Assembly: GCF_001294535.1 (NCBI RefSeq)
Contig: NZ_LGIC01000013.1
Coordinates: 29,788 to 93,787, forward strand
Length of the DNA: 64,000 nucleotides
Source of the DNA: Cypionkella psychrotolerans
GTDB taxonomy: Bacteria; Pseudomonadota; Alphaproteobacteria; Rhodobacterales; Rhodobacteraceae
Direction of reading: 5' to 3'
In this document: positions 8,419 through 17,469 of the stretch, piece after piece
Numbering within the stretch: the first letter of the stretch is position 1
How the letters are laid out: every line of letters starts with the position of its first letter
The notes under the pieces: generated by a model
What the model saw: the letters and a program-made list of their open reading frames with translations, nothing else
The model's database searches: none
Told to the model about the DNA's origin: nothing
Program-made: the position numbers and the translations under genes

Positions 8419-8441
8419 AAAAAAGGTCCCGAGTTGGGACC
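8419..8441 (-). terminator. Minus-strand terminator-like hairpin, copy 1
   Basis: AAAAAA followed by GGTCCC-GAGTT-GGGACC. On the minus strand this reads as a GC hairpin with a T6 tail. An identical hairpin with a longer A-run is at 61095-61118. Both sit upstream of plus-strand essential genes (ssrA and infA), so the transcript they would end is unknown. Confidence 0.55.
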
Positions 8442-8451
8442 GCACACCACC

Positions 8452-8480
8452 TTGCGCCGCCAGTCCCCTGCCCCTATATT
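8452..8480 (+). promoter_or_regulatory. Sigma-70 promoter of ssrA
   Basis: TTGCGC (8452-8457), 17-base spacer, TATATT (8475-8480). The expected start, about 8487, matches the beginning of the acceptor piece of the tmRNA. Confidence 0.6.
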
Positions 8481-8487
8481 CACCCTG

Positions 8488-8803
8488 TCCGGGGTAACTC
8501 GGACTATGGCGATAAACGCACCCATAATAAACGGCTCGGACCCGGGGGCGGTACCCGGCGACTCCACCAATTCACCCTTTCATTTGGGGCGTGTGGGGTC
8601 GAAACAGGATCGACGAACGTCTAAAGGGGCCAGCTTTTGCTCGGTGAGGTACCACCGTTATCGGTCCAAACGTACAGTTGCAAATGACAACCGTGCTCCG
8701 GCAATGGCTTTGGCTGCGTAAGCAGTTCGAGTCGCCGAAACTAAGCCCTTGCGCTTAGCCGCGTAAGGCGGGGTCCGCCGGAACCTGGCAACAGAATCCG
8801 GCA
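8488..8803 (+). ncRNA. ssrA: Transfer-messenger RNA, circularly permuted two-piece form
   Basis: Ribosome rescue RNA. The order is permuted as in other alphaproteobacteria. The acceptor piece comes first and ends ...GGCGACTCCACCA at 8569. A loop of about 25 bases, presumably removed, follows. The coding piece then begins GGGGTCG at 8595, which pairs with CGACTCC of the acceptor to form the tRNA-like acceptor stem. The tag frame at 8680-8721 encodes ANDNRAPAMALAA and stop, an alphaproteobacterial degradation tag. The coding piece ends near 8802 (CCTGGCAACAGAATCCGG). The outer ends are approximate. The ClpX adaptor that reads such tags, SspB, is encoded 2.3 kb downstream. Confidence 0.93.
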
Positions 8804-8887
8804 CTTTTACCTCTTTGTTTTCAAAATATTGCGCGCTGGTTTGTCGTCGCATTCTGCGCAAAATATCCAGCACTAGCTTGTCCGCGC

Positions 8888-8916
8888 TTGACGCATCCGC
8901 CCGAATTTCCTATCCA
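8888..8916 (+). promoter_or_regulatory. Candidate promoter of chrB-chrA
   Basis: TTGACG (8888-8893), 17 bases, TATCCA (8911-8916), about 80 bases before the chrB start. Sigma-70-like by pattern only. Confidence 0.4.
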
Positions 8917-8992
8917 AACTCATGGGGTCCGCGAACACCCCGTGAGGCTTAGGCTCAAGGCTCGCATCCCATGTCACCGCACAGGATGCCCC

Positions 8993-9793
8993 ATGCCCGG
9001 ACCAAACCAGATCACCCCCGCCCAGCTGATGCGCCTGATCGGCCTGCCCGATGCCCCGACCATCGTCGATATCCGCATTGCCGAAGACCTCACCGCCGAT
9101 CCCCGGTTGATCCCCGGCAGCTTCACCTTGCCGCATGATCGCTTCGATCCCGCCCCGACCAATCTGCTGGGCCAAAAAGTCATTGTCGTCTGCCAAAAGG
9201 GCCGCAAACTTTCCGAAGGCGTCGCAGCCCTCCTGCGCAGCCAATCGATTGACGCGCAGGTTTTGGAAGGTGGCTCAATGGCTTGGGCCGGGGCAGGCCT
9301 TCCAATGATCGCGTTCAAAGCCCTACCGCCAACAAACCTCTGGGTCACCCGCCACCGCCCCAAAATCGACCGCATCGCCTGCCCTTGGCTGATCCGCCGC
9401 TTCATCGACCCCACCGCCCGCTTCCTGTTCGTCGCCCCGTCCGAGGTCCAATCCGTCGCCGACCGTTTCAACGCCACCCCCTTCGACATCGAAGACTGCT
9501 TTTACAGCCACCGCGGTGACACCTGCACCTTCGACAGCCTGATAACCGAATTCGCGCTGCACATCGATGCTCTGCAACGCCTTGCCCTGGTCGTGCGTGC
9601 CGCAGACACCGACCGTCACGACCTATCCCCCCAAGCCGCTGGCCTGCTTGCAATTTCTGTCGGCCTGTCCCGGCAATACCGTGACGACCTTGAACAACTG
9701 GCCGTCGGAATGACAATCTACGATGCCCTCTACCGCTGGGCGCGCGATGGTCATGATGAAGGCCACGACTGGCCCGTAGGCCGCAGCGTATGA
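8993..9793 (+). CDS. chrB: Chromate resistance protein ChrB: rhodanese-like domain plus ChrB C-terminal domain
   Basis: 266 residues. Residues ~8-95 form a rhodanese-like domain with a cysteine loop VVCQKGRKLS (Cys67). Residues ~105-260 match the ChrB C-terminal domain (TRHRPKIDRIACPWLIRRFI, then DCFYSHRGDTCTFDSLI). ChrB-type proteins act as chromate-responsive regulators or accessory factors of ChrA efflux. The start is the ATG at 8993 with AGGA seven bases upstream; longer in-frame starts lack a ribosome site. It overlaps chrA by the ATGA at 9790, so the two are coupled. Confidence 0.88.
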   Translation: MPGPNQITPAQLMRLIGLPDAPTIVDIRIAEDLTADPRLIPGSFTLPHDRFDPAPTNLLGQKVIVVCQKGRKLSEGVAALLRSQSIDAQVLEGGSMAWAGAGLPMIAFKALPPTNLWVTRHRPKIDRIACPWLIRRFIDPTARFLFVAPSEVQSVADRFNATPFDIEDCFYSHRGDTCTFDSLITEFALHIDALQRLALVVRAADTDRHDLSPQAAGLLAISVGLSRQYRDDLEQLAVGMTIYDALYRWARDGHDEGHDWPVGRSV

Positions 9794-11034
9794 CCACGCT
9801 CCCCGACCTCACCCGCGCCTTTGCCCGCATTGGCATCCTGTCCTTCGGCGGTCCCGCCGCCCAAATCGCCATGATGCACCGCGAATTGGTCGACGAGAAA
9901 CACTGGGTGACCGAGGAGGAGTACCTCTCGGCCCTGTCGTTCTGCATGCTGCTGCCCGGCCCCGAGGCAATGCAACTCGCCACATGGATCGGCTGGCGCA
10001 AACACGGCACAATCGGCGGGCTGATCGCCGGCGGGTTGTTCGTCCTCCCCGGCGCGCTCATCGTCCTAGCGTTATCAATGATCTACGCCGCATGGGGCAC
10101 CCTGCCGCTCGTCGCCGCTATGTTCACAGGCATACAAGCCGCCGTCTTGGCCGTGGTCATCGAGGCCCTGTTGCGCGTCTCCAAACGCGCCCTGAAAGCC
10201 CGCGCACAATGGATCACCGCGGCTCTCGCCTTCGCAGCCCTGTTCTTCTTCGCTGCCCCTTTCCCCGTCGTGATCCTTGCCGCTGGCCTCTGGGGATTTT
10301 TTACTGCAAAATCAAATTCTTCCACCACCACAGCCATGCCCACCCCTTGGGCGGAATCCCTGCGCGCCACGGCGATCTGGGGCGCGGTCTGGCTGGTGCC
10401 GCTTGCCCTGATTGTGCTGTTCGCCCCCGCTATTCTCGCCGACATCGCTTTGTTCTTCTCCAAACTCGCGATGCTGACCTTCGGCGGTGCCTATGCGGTG
10501 CTGACATGGATGGCACAGGATGTGGTGCAGCAAAAACAATGGCTTACCCTACCACAGATGATCGACGGCTTGGGCCTTGCCGAAACCACCCCCGGCCCGT
10601 TGATCCTTGTCACCGAGTTTGTCGGCTACCTCGCCGCCGCCAAACAGGGCATTGCCATGGGCCTCGCAGGCGCGCTGATCACCCTCTGGATGACCTTCGC
10701 CCCCTGCTTTCTGTGGATATTTGCAGGCGCGCCGTGGATCGAACGCCTCACCCACGCCCCGCGCCTAAGCCAAGCGCTCAAATCCATCACCGCCGCCGTC
10801 GTCGGCGTCATCGCCAATCTGTCGCTGTGGTTCGCGGCCCATGTGATCTTCGCCAGCGTCACCCCGCTCAGTCTCGGCCCGCTGCAACTGATCTGGCCCG
10901 ACCCCACCAGCCTCAAAGCCCTACCTACCGCCCTTGCAGGCATAGCCGCCTACCTGCTGCTGCGCCGCCACTGGCCGCTGCTGGGGGTCCTCGCCCTCTG
11001 CGCGATAACTTCCGCTGCAGTTGCAGCATTCTAA
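9790..11034 (+). CDS. chrA: Chromate efflux transporter ChrA
   Basis: A 414-residue inner-membrane CHR family transporter expected to export chromate. It has two homologous halves, each with the family motif: RIGILSFGGPAAQI at the start of the first half and KLAMLTFGGAYAVLTWM for the second. PGPEAMQ and TTPGPLILVTEFVGY are the paired CHR signatures. About ten hydrophobic segments are visible. Its start overlaps the chrB stop. Confidence 0.92.
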   Translation: MTTLPDLTRAFARIGILSFGGPAAQIAMMHRELVDEKHWVTEEEYLSALSFCMLLPGPEAMQLATWIGWRKHGTIGGLIAGGLFVLPGALIVLALSMIYAAWGTLPLVAAMFTGIQAAVLAVVIEALLRVSKRALKARAQWITAALAFAALFFFAAPFPVVILAAGLWGFFTAKSNSSTTTAMPTPWAESLRATAIWGAVWLVPLALIVLFAPAILADIALFFSKLAMLTFGGAYAVLTWMAQDVVQQKQWLTLPQMIDGLGLAETTPGPLILVTEFVGYLAAAKQGIAMGLAGALITLWMTFAPCFLWIFAGAPWIERLTHAPRLSQALKSITAAVVGVIANLSLWFAAHVIFASVTPLSLGPLQLIWPDPTSLKALPTALAGIAAYLLLRRHWPLLGVLALCAITSAAVAAF

Positions 11035-11096
11035 GCCGCCCCCCTTCCCTTTAGGCCCGAATCCCCTATGGTGGCAGCATTACGAAGGGGTGGCTC

Positions 11097-11546
11097 ATGG
11101 CGAAGTCGATTGATTACGGAAACCTCATGCACCGCGCGATGCGGGGATTGATTCAAACCGTTCTCAAGGATGTGTCGGTCCACGGTCTCCCCGGCGCGCA
11201 TCATTTCTTCATCACCTTTGACACCACGGTTGAGCAGGTTGTGATGGCCGACTGGCTGCGCTCACGCTACCCCGGTGAGATGACGATTGTGGTGCAACAT
11301 TGGTTTGAAGACCTGATCGTCACCGACGAAGGCTTTGAAATCACGCTGAATTTCGGCAACCAACCCGAGCATCTTGTGATCCCTTTCGACGCCGTGCGCA
11401 CCTTTGTTGACCCGTCGGTTGAGTTTGGTCTGCGGTTTGAAACTCATGAAGACGAAGACGACGAAGATGAAGACCCCGAAGACGATCCGCCGCCGCCACA
11501 GGGCGAAGCGCAGATCGTCCGGCTGGATAAATTCCGCAAGCAATAG
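11097..11546 (+). CDS. sspB: SspB, ClpXP protease adaptor (alphaproteobacterial type)
   Basis: A 149-residue adaptor that hands ssrA-tagged proteins from stalled ribosomes to ClpXP. The body (MAKSIDYGNLMHRAMRGLI ... ITLNFGNQPEHLVIPFDAV) is the SspB fold. An acidic linker (residues ~116-136) leads to the C-terminal ClpX-docking tail IVRLDKFRKQ. Its partner RNA, ssrA, lies 2.3 kb upstream, with chrB-chrA between them. AAGGGG precedes the start. Confidence 0.92.
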   Translation: MAKSIDYGNLMHRAMRGLIQTVLKDVSVHGLPGAHHFFITFDTTVEQVVMADWLRSRYPGEMTIVVQHWFEDLIVTDEGFEITLNFGNQPEHLVIPFDAVRTFVDPSVEFGLRFETHEDEDDEDEDPEDDPPPPQGEAQIVRLDKFRKQ

Positions 11547-11572
11547 ACTTGGATGTTTTACAGGAGGCTGCG

Positions 11573-12127
11573 ATGCCCAAAGAAACCACACTGTTCTTGC
11601 GTCAATTCCTGAGCAATCCGCTGCAAGTCTCCTCTGTGGTGCCATCTTCTCGTTGGCTGGCCCGCGCCATGGCGCAAGGTTTAGGGCCAAATTCGGGGCG
11701 TGTGGTTGAATTCGGGCCCGGAACCGGCGTTCTGACCAGCGGCATTTTGGAAACCGGCCTGCCGCCGGAAAACCTGACTCTGTATGAGATGAGCCCCAGC
11801 TTTACCGAGTTGCTGCGGCAGAAATTCCCCAACATCACCGTGCACAACGCTGCCGCACAATCGGTTGTTGGCAACGTCGAGCCCGGCGTTGAGGCGGTGA
11901 TTTCCGGCCTGCCGCTGCTGTCGATGCCCATAGCGGTGCGCGAATCCATCGTGAAGGCCGCGTTTGAAATCCTCGGCCCCAATGGAACTTATGTCCAATT
12001 CACTTACGGCGCCAAGCCAGCATTGTCGACCGAACAGTTGGGTCGGTTGGGTCTAAAGGTTATCGCGGGGCCGAAAGTCTGGCTAAATATCCCGCCTGCC
12101 CGGATTTTCATCTTCCAGCGCGCCTGA
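11573..12127 (+). CDS. Class I SAM-dependent methyltransferase, phospholipid N-methyltransferase-like
   Basis: 184 residues. It begins with the FLRQFLSNPLQVSSVVPSS motif found in the Sinorhizobium-type phosphatidylethanolamine N-methyltransferase family (COG3963), followed by the SAM-binding VVEFGPGTGVLTSGIL and a VISGLPLLSMP segment. It could methylate a phospholipid headgroup, but the same family includes uncharacterised methyltransferases, so I do not give it a symbol. The start ATG at 11573 is set by AGGAGG at 11562-11567. Confidence 0.8.
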   Translation: MPKETTLFLRQFLSNPLQVSSVVPSSRWLARAMAQGLGPNSGRVVEFGPGTGVLTSGILETGLPPENLTLYEMSPSFTELLRQKFPNITVHNAAAQSVVGNVEPGVEAVISGLPLLSMPIAVRESIVKAAFEILGPNGTYVQFTYGAKPALSTEQLGRLGLKVIAGPKVWLNIPPARIFIFQRA

Positions 12128-12218
12128 GTTCGGAAAATTTTGGTATACCTCTGCATACCGATTGAATTTTTGAGCCTGCCACGCTAAGCCGCAGGCATCT
12201 TAATTTGGAGGCTTGCAG

Positions 12219-13613
12219 ATGTCCGCCACTCGCACCGAAACCGACAGCTTTGGCCCGCTGGAAGTTCCCGCCGATAAATACTGGGGCGCGCAAACCCAGC
12301 GCTCGATCCAGAACTTCCCGATTGGCTGGGAGCGTCAGCCGATTGCCATCGTCCGCGCCTTGGGCGTGATCAAAAAGGCCTGCGCGCTGGTCAACATCGC
12401 GCAGGGCGACATTGATCTAGGCTTGGGCGAGACGATTGCCAAAGCCGCGGAAGAAGTCATCGACGGCAAATTTGATGATAACTTCCCGCTGGTGGTCTGG
12501 CAGACCGGCTCCGGCACACAGTCGAACATGAACGCCAACGAAGTGATCTCAAACCGCGCGATTGAGATGCTGGGCGGCGTGAAGGGCAGCAAAAAGCCGG
12601 TGCATCCGAACGATCACGTCAATATGGGGCAATCGTCGAACGACACCTTCCCCACCGCGATGCATGTCGCTATCGGCATGATGGCGCGCGATGTGCTGCT
12701 GCCGGGTTTGGTCAAGCTACATGCGGCTTTGGATGCTAAGGCCATTGAATTTAAAGACATTATCAAAATAGGCCGCACCCATACGCAGGATGCGACGCCC
12801 TTGACCCTGGGGCAAGAATTCTCCGGCTATGCCAAGCAAGTCGATAAAGGCATCGCGCGGGTCAAGATGTGCCTGCCCGATATCTATGAGTTGGCCCAAG
12901 GCGGCACCGCCGTTGGCACCGGCCTGAACACCCGAGTCGGCTGGGATGTGCGGGTTGCTGCGGCGATTGCCGAGATCACCGATCTGCCCTTCGTCACCGC
13001 CCCGAATAAATTCGAAGCACTCGCCGCCCATGACGCCATGGTGATGTTCTCAGGCGCGCTGAAAACTGTCGCCGCTTCGCTGTTCAAAATCGCCAACGAC
13101 CTGCGCCTTTTGGGCTCCGGCCCGCGTTCCGGTTTGGGCGAATTGATCCTGCCAGAGAACGAGCCCGGAAGTTCCATCATGCCGGGCAAGGTCAACCCGA
13201 CCCAAGCCGAAGCTTTGACCATGGTGTGCGCGCAGGTGATGGGCAATGACGCAGCTGTGGGGTTTGCGGGATCGCAGGGGCATTTCGAATTGAATGTCTA
13301 CAACCCGATGATGTCCTATAACGTCTTGCAAAGCATGCAGCTTTTGGGCGATGCGGCGGGGTCGTTCACCGACAATATGGTTGTCGGTACCCAAGCCAAT
13401 ATCGCCCGCATCGACAAGTTGATGAAAGAATCGCTGATGCTGGTGACGGCTTTGGCCCCCACCATCGGCTATGATGCGGCCACCAAAGTCGCCAAAACCG
13501 CGCATAAAAACGGCACCACCCTGCGCGAGGAAGCCATCGCTTTGGGTTATGTTGACGGCGAAACCTTTGACCGCGTGGTGCGGCCCGAGGATATGATTGG
13601 GCCGAAAGGCTAA
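12219..13613 (+). CDS. fumC: Fumarate hydratase class II
   Basis: Interconverts fumarate and malate in the citric acid cycle; iron-independent tetramer. The fumarase/aspartase signature [11 protein letters not shown] is present, as are [14 protein letters not shown] and [17 protein letters not shown]. The start ATG at 12219 has TTGGAGG upstream; a TTG six bases earlier is also in frame. 464 residues, normal length. The next gene begins within its stop codon (TAATG), forming a fumC-DUF4169-RHH unit. Confidence 0.96.
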   Translation: MSATRTETDSFGPLEVPADKYWGAQTQRSIQNFPIGWERQPIAIVRALGVIKKACALVNIAQGDIDLGLGETIAKAAEEVIDGKFDDNFPLVVWQTGSGTQSNMNANEVISNRAIEMLGGVKGSKKPVHPNDHVNMGQSSNDTFPTAMHVAIGMMARDVLLPGLVKLHAALDAKAIEFKDIIKIGRTHTQDATPLTLGQEFSGYAKQVDKGIARVKMCLPDIYELAQGGTAVGTGLNTRVGWDVRVAAAIAEITDLPFVTAPNKFEALAAHDAMVMFSGALKTVAASLFKIANDLRLLGSGPRSGLGELILPENEPGSSIMPGKVNPTQAEALTMVCAQVMGNDAAVGFAGSQGHFELNVYNPMMSYNVLQSMQLLGDAAGSFTDNMVVGTQANIARIDKLMKESLMLVTALAPTIGYDAATKVAKTAHKNGTTLREEAIALGYVDGETFDRVVRPEDMIGPKG

Positions 13614-13801
13614 TGGCTGAGATTATCAACCTGCGCGCGGTGCGGAAGGCCAAAGATCGGCTTGAAGCCCGCTCGCAGGCGGATGCCAATGCGGTGAAAT
13701 TTGGCCGCCGCAAAGGTGATAAGGCGCTGGAAGCTGCGCGTTTGGATAAAGAAAAGCGCGACCTTGATGGCCACGCACTGACCCCGAAAGACCCGGAATG
13801 A
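13613..13801 (+). CDS. DUF4169 family small protein
   Basis: A 62-residue, highly charged protein ([19 protein letters not shown] ...) of a family seen in Rhodobacteraceae, function unknown. The start overlaps the fumC stop by one base, and its own stop overlaps the next start (ATGA), so it is translated with both neighbours. Confidence 0.8.
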   Translation: MAEIINLRAVRKAKDRLEARSQADANAVKFGRRKGDKALEAARLDKEKRDLDGHALTPKDPE

Positions 13802-14013
13802 GCGGCAGGCCCGTCAAACATTCGGTGACGCTGAAGGGCCACCGCACCTCGATCTCGCTGGAAGCCGCATTTTGGGACGGCTTTTGCGAAATTGCCCGCG
13901 CGCGCGGCCAAACCCTGAACGCCCTAGCCGCAGAAATCGACGCGGGCCGCGCGGATGACATCGGCCTCGCCTCGGCCATTCGGGTGTTTGTGCTGGCTCA
14001 GTTACGCGGTTAA
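13798..14013 (+). CDS. Ribbon-helix-helix domain protein
   Basis: 71 residues. VKHSVTLKGHRTSISLEAAFW is the beta-strand and first helix of an RHH DNA-binding fold, and the rest forms two helices. Probably a small dimeric DNA-binding regulator; the target is unknown. It overlaps the DUF4169 gene by four bases and, tail to tail, the convergent P450 gene by four bases. Confidence 0.8.
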   Translation: MSGRPVKHSVTLKGHRTSISLEAAFWDGFCEIARARGQTLNALAAEIDAGRADDIGLASAIRVFVLAQLRG

Positions 14014-15353
14014 CGCCGACTGATCCGCAGCCAAATACCGTCTTTCGCCCGCACCGTCAGATGCGCCACGGGCACAGCCTCACGCCCCGCCACACATTCA
14101 AACCGGAACGCCCGCGCCAAAAGTGCCAGCAACAGGGTGCCTTCGACCATCGCAAAGCCCGCTCCCGTGCAAACCCGTGGCCCCGCCGAAAACGGCATAT
14201 AGGCATCGCGGGCGCAGGCGCGATTTTCTTCAGTTTGCCAACGGTTTGGGTCAAATTCATCGGGGCGCTCCCAGATGCGTTCGTGGCGGTGCAAATGCCA
14301 CGGGCTGAGCACAATTTGCGCCCCCGGAGCCACCTTACGCCCCCGCATCTCCTCGGGCACCGCATTTTCGCGCACCATCATTGGCACCGGAGGATACAGC
14401 CGCAGCACCTCGCGAAACACATCGCGGGTGAAGCGCAATTTGGGCAGGGCAGAAAATTCCGGCCGATCGCCCAAAGCCAGCGCCTCGCCTGCGACCTTTT
14501 CCTGCACATCGGCGTCCATTGCCAGCATCAGCAGCGCCCATGACAAAGCCGAAGCGCTGGTTTCATGCCCGGCCAGAAAGAAAATCGCCACCTGATCGAC
14601 CATCTCAGCGGTTTCAAACCGTTCTCCTGTCTGCGGATCGGCGGTTGTCATGATCTTGGTCGCCAAATCATCCGGCGCCGTCCCCGCCGCAATCTCAACC
14701 GCGCGTCCTTCCGTCAATCGCGTGATCAGCCCTCGGATCACCGCCGCCGAACGCTTGGTGGCAGGGCGATGAAACCGCGGCACCCATTTCGGCAAGGGTA
14801 GAAAAGCCGCAAGGTTGAGAATGGGTTGCGCGCGCTGATAAGTGCGGAATTCGGCGAAAACCGCCGCAGCCACCTCATGCTCAATCGGGATTGAGAACAG
14901 CGTGCGGAAGATCACATCCGCCGCTGCGTGGCTCATCTCCGCCTCAACCTCGACCTCCCCCAACGGCATCCGCGCCAACGCCGCCTGCCCCGCCGCCCAC
15001 ATCGCGGGAAAGGTGTCACGCAGCCGCCCACCTTCAAATGCCGGATCAATGATGCGACGCTGACGCTTCCAGACCTCGCCATTGGTCACAAAAACCGAAT
15101 TGCCGAGCAGCGGGTTCAGCCCCTCACGGATGCGGTTGGATTTGGGGAAATCATCGGGCCGCTCGATCAAAACCCGGTTCACCAAAGCCGGATCGTTGCA
15201 CATATAGCTGCGGAAGAATGGCGTGCGGAACTCGGCCATCCAAGCCCGATAGAGCCGCACGGGCTGTGCCGACAGGATATCGGCGCGGAACAACCGCAGA
15301 TATTGCAGCAGCGAAACCTTGTCGGCGCGCGGGCGCGGCTTGGGCGGGATCAT
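14010..15353 (-). CDS. Cytochrome P450
   Basis: 447-residue haem monooxygenase. The I-helix oxygen-binding motif is FFLAGHETSASALSW. The K-helix motif begins EVLRLYPPVP. The haem loop is FSAGPRVCTGAGFAMVEG with the proximal cysteine. There is no N-terminal membrane anchor, so it is probably soluble. The start overlaps the stop of the upstream membrane hydrolase gene (ATGA), suggesting one transcript and perhaps one pathway. No ferredoxin or reductase partner is nearby. Substrate unknown; the sequence style is that of the fatty acid or alkane type bacterial P450s (inference). Confidence 0.92.
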   Translation of the reverse strand: MIPPKPRPRADKVSLLQYLRLFRADILSAQPVRLYRAWMAEFRTPFFRSYMCNDPALVNRVLIERPDDFPKSNRIREGLNPLLGNSVFVTNGEVWKRQRRIIDPAFEGGRLRDTFPAMWAAGQAALARMPLGEVEVEAEMSHAAADVIFRTLFSIPIEHEVAAAVFAEFRTYQRAQPILNLAAFLPLPKWVPRFHRPATKRSAAVIRGLITRLTEGRAVEIAAGTAPDDLATKIMTTADPQTGERFETAEMVDQVAIFFLAGHETSASALSWALLMLAMDADVQEKVAGEALALGDRPEFSALPKLRFTRDVFREVLRLYPPVPMMVRENAVPEEMRGRKVAPGAQIVLSPWHLHRHERIWERPDEFDPNRWQTEENRACARDAYMPFSAGPRVCTGAGFAMVEGTLLLALLARAFRFECVAGREAVPVAHLTVRAKDGIWLRISRR

Positions 15354-16570
15354 GCCATATCCCGGTAGCCAGAAGCCGGGCGGGTGATGCGGTTTTTTGA
15401 GGGGGCGCGGTCGCGGTAACGGTCGGCCAAACTAAGCGGTCCGGCGGTGATTTGGAAGTAATCGTAGTCTCCGGGGCGATCAAAGGCGCACAGGTATTGA
15501 AAATGCAACCGGAAAAACTTCCAGCGCAACTCTTTCCACCGTGTGGGCGACAGGGTTTGGCTGAACGCGGCAGAGATTACCAAGGGCCAGCGTTTGTCCG
15601 GCGGGGCCACGCCGGTCACCGCCACCGGATCGCATAACGCAAAGGCGCAGCCATCGCCGGGGGCGGTCACATCGACCCAAACCAGTTCCTCGCTTGCGGA
15701 GAGATAGTGCAGATCCGCTCGCAGACGCTTGGCTTTCGGCAAGAAGGACACCATCGGCACCACTTGGCCCAGCGACAAAAACCCCAACCGCGCCGCCTTT
15801 GCGGGCAGTCCTTCCCGCAACAAGTCGGCCAGAATAGACACCGCCAGATGCGCGCCCGAGGAATGGCCAACCACCAGAATCTCATCAAAACCCGCCGTCA
15901 TAGCGTCGCGGATCGAAAGACGAAACGCCGTCATCCGGGCTTCGAGTTCCGGCGGATTGGCCCCGCCCGCCTGCGCCGAATAGGCGTAATCATGCATGAG
16001 GTAATAGGCGAAAACCTTGTTATCCCAGCGCTTGAAGGCTCGCAGCAGCGCCCAGATCACCCCCAGACCCGCCACCCAACCCAAGGCCGGATGCGCATAA
16101 GCCACCAATTCACTGACGCCCCAACCTGCCAAGCAAGCCAAAAGCAACTCTGCCAGCAGAAACACAAACGGATAGAGGGCCGCGATCATCGGCCCCTTGC
16201 GCAACCCCGCCAGTCGAAACACCGCGCCCGAGCCGATATAGGCGTAGGCGGTGAGCAGCAGTTGCAGATAGGTCGCCAGAATCCCCCGCGCCATCGAGGT
16301 TTTGACGATATCAGACCACACCAGCACCTCGACATCCGCCTCGGTCACCGCCCCATCCATCGTGCCGGTCACATGCCAACCATAAGGACCACCAGTCTTT
16401 TTCGGTTTCAAAGCAAGCTGATAGCCCGAGATCTGCGCCTGCGCTTGGCCTTCCTTGCGGTAAAGCTCGCGGTAGCGGCGCGGATGAATTGGATCGTAGC
16501 CGGGGATATAAAACACCCGCCTGCGCTGCACGCGCTGATCGGGAAATGCTTGCGGGGTGATCGGTTCCAT
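15350..16570 (-). CDS. Membrane-inserted alpha/beta hydrolase-like protein
   Basis: 406 residues, not a named family to me. The N-terminus (VFYIPGYDPIHPRRY) looks like the first strand and oxyanion loop of an alpha/beta hydrolase. Residues ~95-180 insert about three hydrophobic segments. The nucleophile elbow VVGHSSGAHLAVS (Ser237) follows. The hydrolase core is therefore split by a membrane insert. It overlaps the P450 gene by four bases, so the two may act on one lipid-like substrate; this is an inference from coupling only. Confidence 0.75.
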   Translation of the reverse strand: MEPITPQAFPDQRVQRRRVFYIPGYDPIHPRRYRELYRKEGQAQAQISGYQLALKPKKTGGPYGWHVTGTMDGAVTEADVEVLVWSDIVKTSMARGILATYLQLLLTAYAYIGSGAVFRLAGLRKGPMIAALYPFVFLLAELLLACLAGWGVSELVAYAHPALGWVAGLGVIWALLRAFKRWDNKVFAYYLMHDYAYSAQAGGANPPELEARMTAFRLSIRDAMTAGFDEILVVGHSSGAHLAVSILADLLREGLPAKAARLGFLSLGQVVPMVSFLPKAKRLRADLHYLSASEELVWVDVTAPGDGCAFALCDPVAVTGVAPPDKRWPLVISAAFSQTLSPTRWKELRWKFFRLHFQYLCAFDRPGDYDYFQITAGPLSLADRYRDRAPSKNRITRPASGYRDMA

Positions 16571-16632
16571 CGTGCCTCTGTCCAGTTGACGGCATCATGG
16601 CAGAGGAATTGGGCGATTTTAAGAGGAGAATT

Positions 16633-17373
16633 CTAGCCCAGATTGGCGAGGAAGGGCACATTCTCCAACAGCCAGTAGGAGAAGGATGAAAAACCACCCG
16701 TCAGCATCAACAGGCCGATGGTCCACAGCAGCAGGCCCATGATCTTCTCGATCCGCTCGGCGTGGCGCTTCATGAAGGCCACGAAGGGGGCAAGGCGGGT
16801 GAAGAAGGCGGCGACCAACAGGAAGGGGATGCCCAGACCCGCCGCATAGACCGCCAGCAGGGTCATGCCACGCGCGACATTGCCTTCTTGTGCGGCGAGG
16901 GACAGGATCGCACCCAGTTGCGGGCCGATGCAGGGTGTCCAGCCGAAGGCAAAGGCGAGGCCGAGCACGTAAGCGCCGAAGGCCGAGCCGCCTTGATCGC
17001 CTGCGTCCAAGCGCATCTCACGGTCGAGAAAGCCGATGCGGTAGATGCCGATGAAATGCGCCCCGAAGATCATCACCACCACGCCTGCGATGGTGGCGAA
17101 GGTGCTGGCATTGCCGAGGAAAAACGCGCCAAAGGCCGAGGCGGCGAGGCCGAGCAGCAGGAATACGGTCGACAGGCCAAGCACGAAGAACAGCGCAGCC
17201 AACAGCGGCGAGCGCCCGGTTTTCATCTCGGACACCGAGATGCCCGACATATAGGCCAGATAAGGCGGCACGATGGGAAGCACGCAAGGCGACAGGAATG
17301 ACAGGATACCGGCCACAAGGGCCACCAGCATCGCCGGGATCAGGCTTGCGTCAAAGATGTCGATGCCAAACAT
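16633..17373 (-). CDS. ccdA: Cytochrome c biogenesis protein CcdA
   Basis: 246-residue inner-membrane protein that carries reducing power from thioredoxin to periplasmic thiol carriers for cytochrome c maturation. Six membrane segments. The two redox cysteines are in FLSPCVLPIVPPYL and FGWTPCIGPQLG. Alone on its transcript, divergent from the TusA-like gene. Confidence 0.93.
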   Translation of the reverse strand: MFGIDIFDASLIPAMLVALVAGILSFLSPCVLPIVPPYLAYMSGISVSEMKTGRSPLLAALFFVLGLSTVFLLLGLAASAFGAFFLGNASTFATIAGVVVMIFGAHFIGIYRIGFLDREMRLDAGDQGGSAFGAYVLGLAFAFGWTPCIGPQLGAILSLAAQEGNVARGMTLLAVYAAGLGIPFLLVAAFFTRLAPFVAFMKRHAERIEKIMGLLLWTIGLLMLTGGFSSFSYWLLENVPFLANLG

Positions 17374-17469
17374 GGGGACTCCGTTTTGACTGATCTAACG
17401 CAGTTGGCGGCTAAGGTCACGCTGTTGGACCTCACGTCTGCGTGCGGCATTTTGGGCTGGCGTCGTAGC

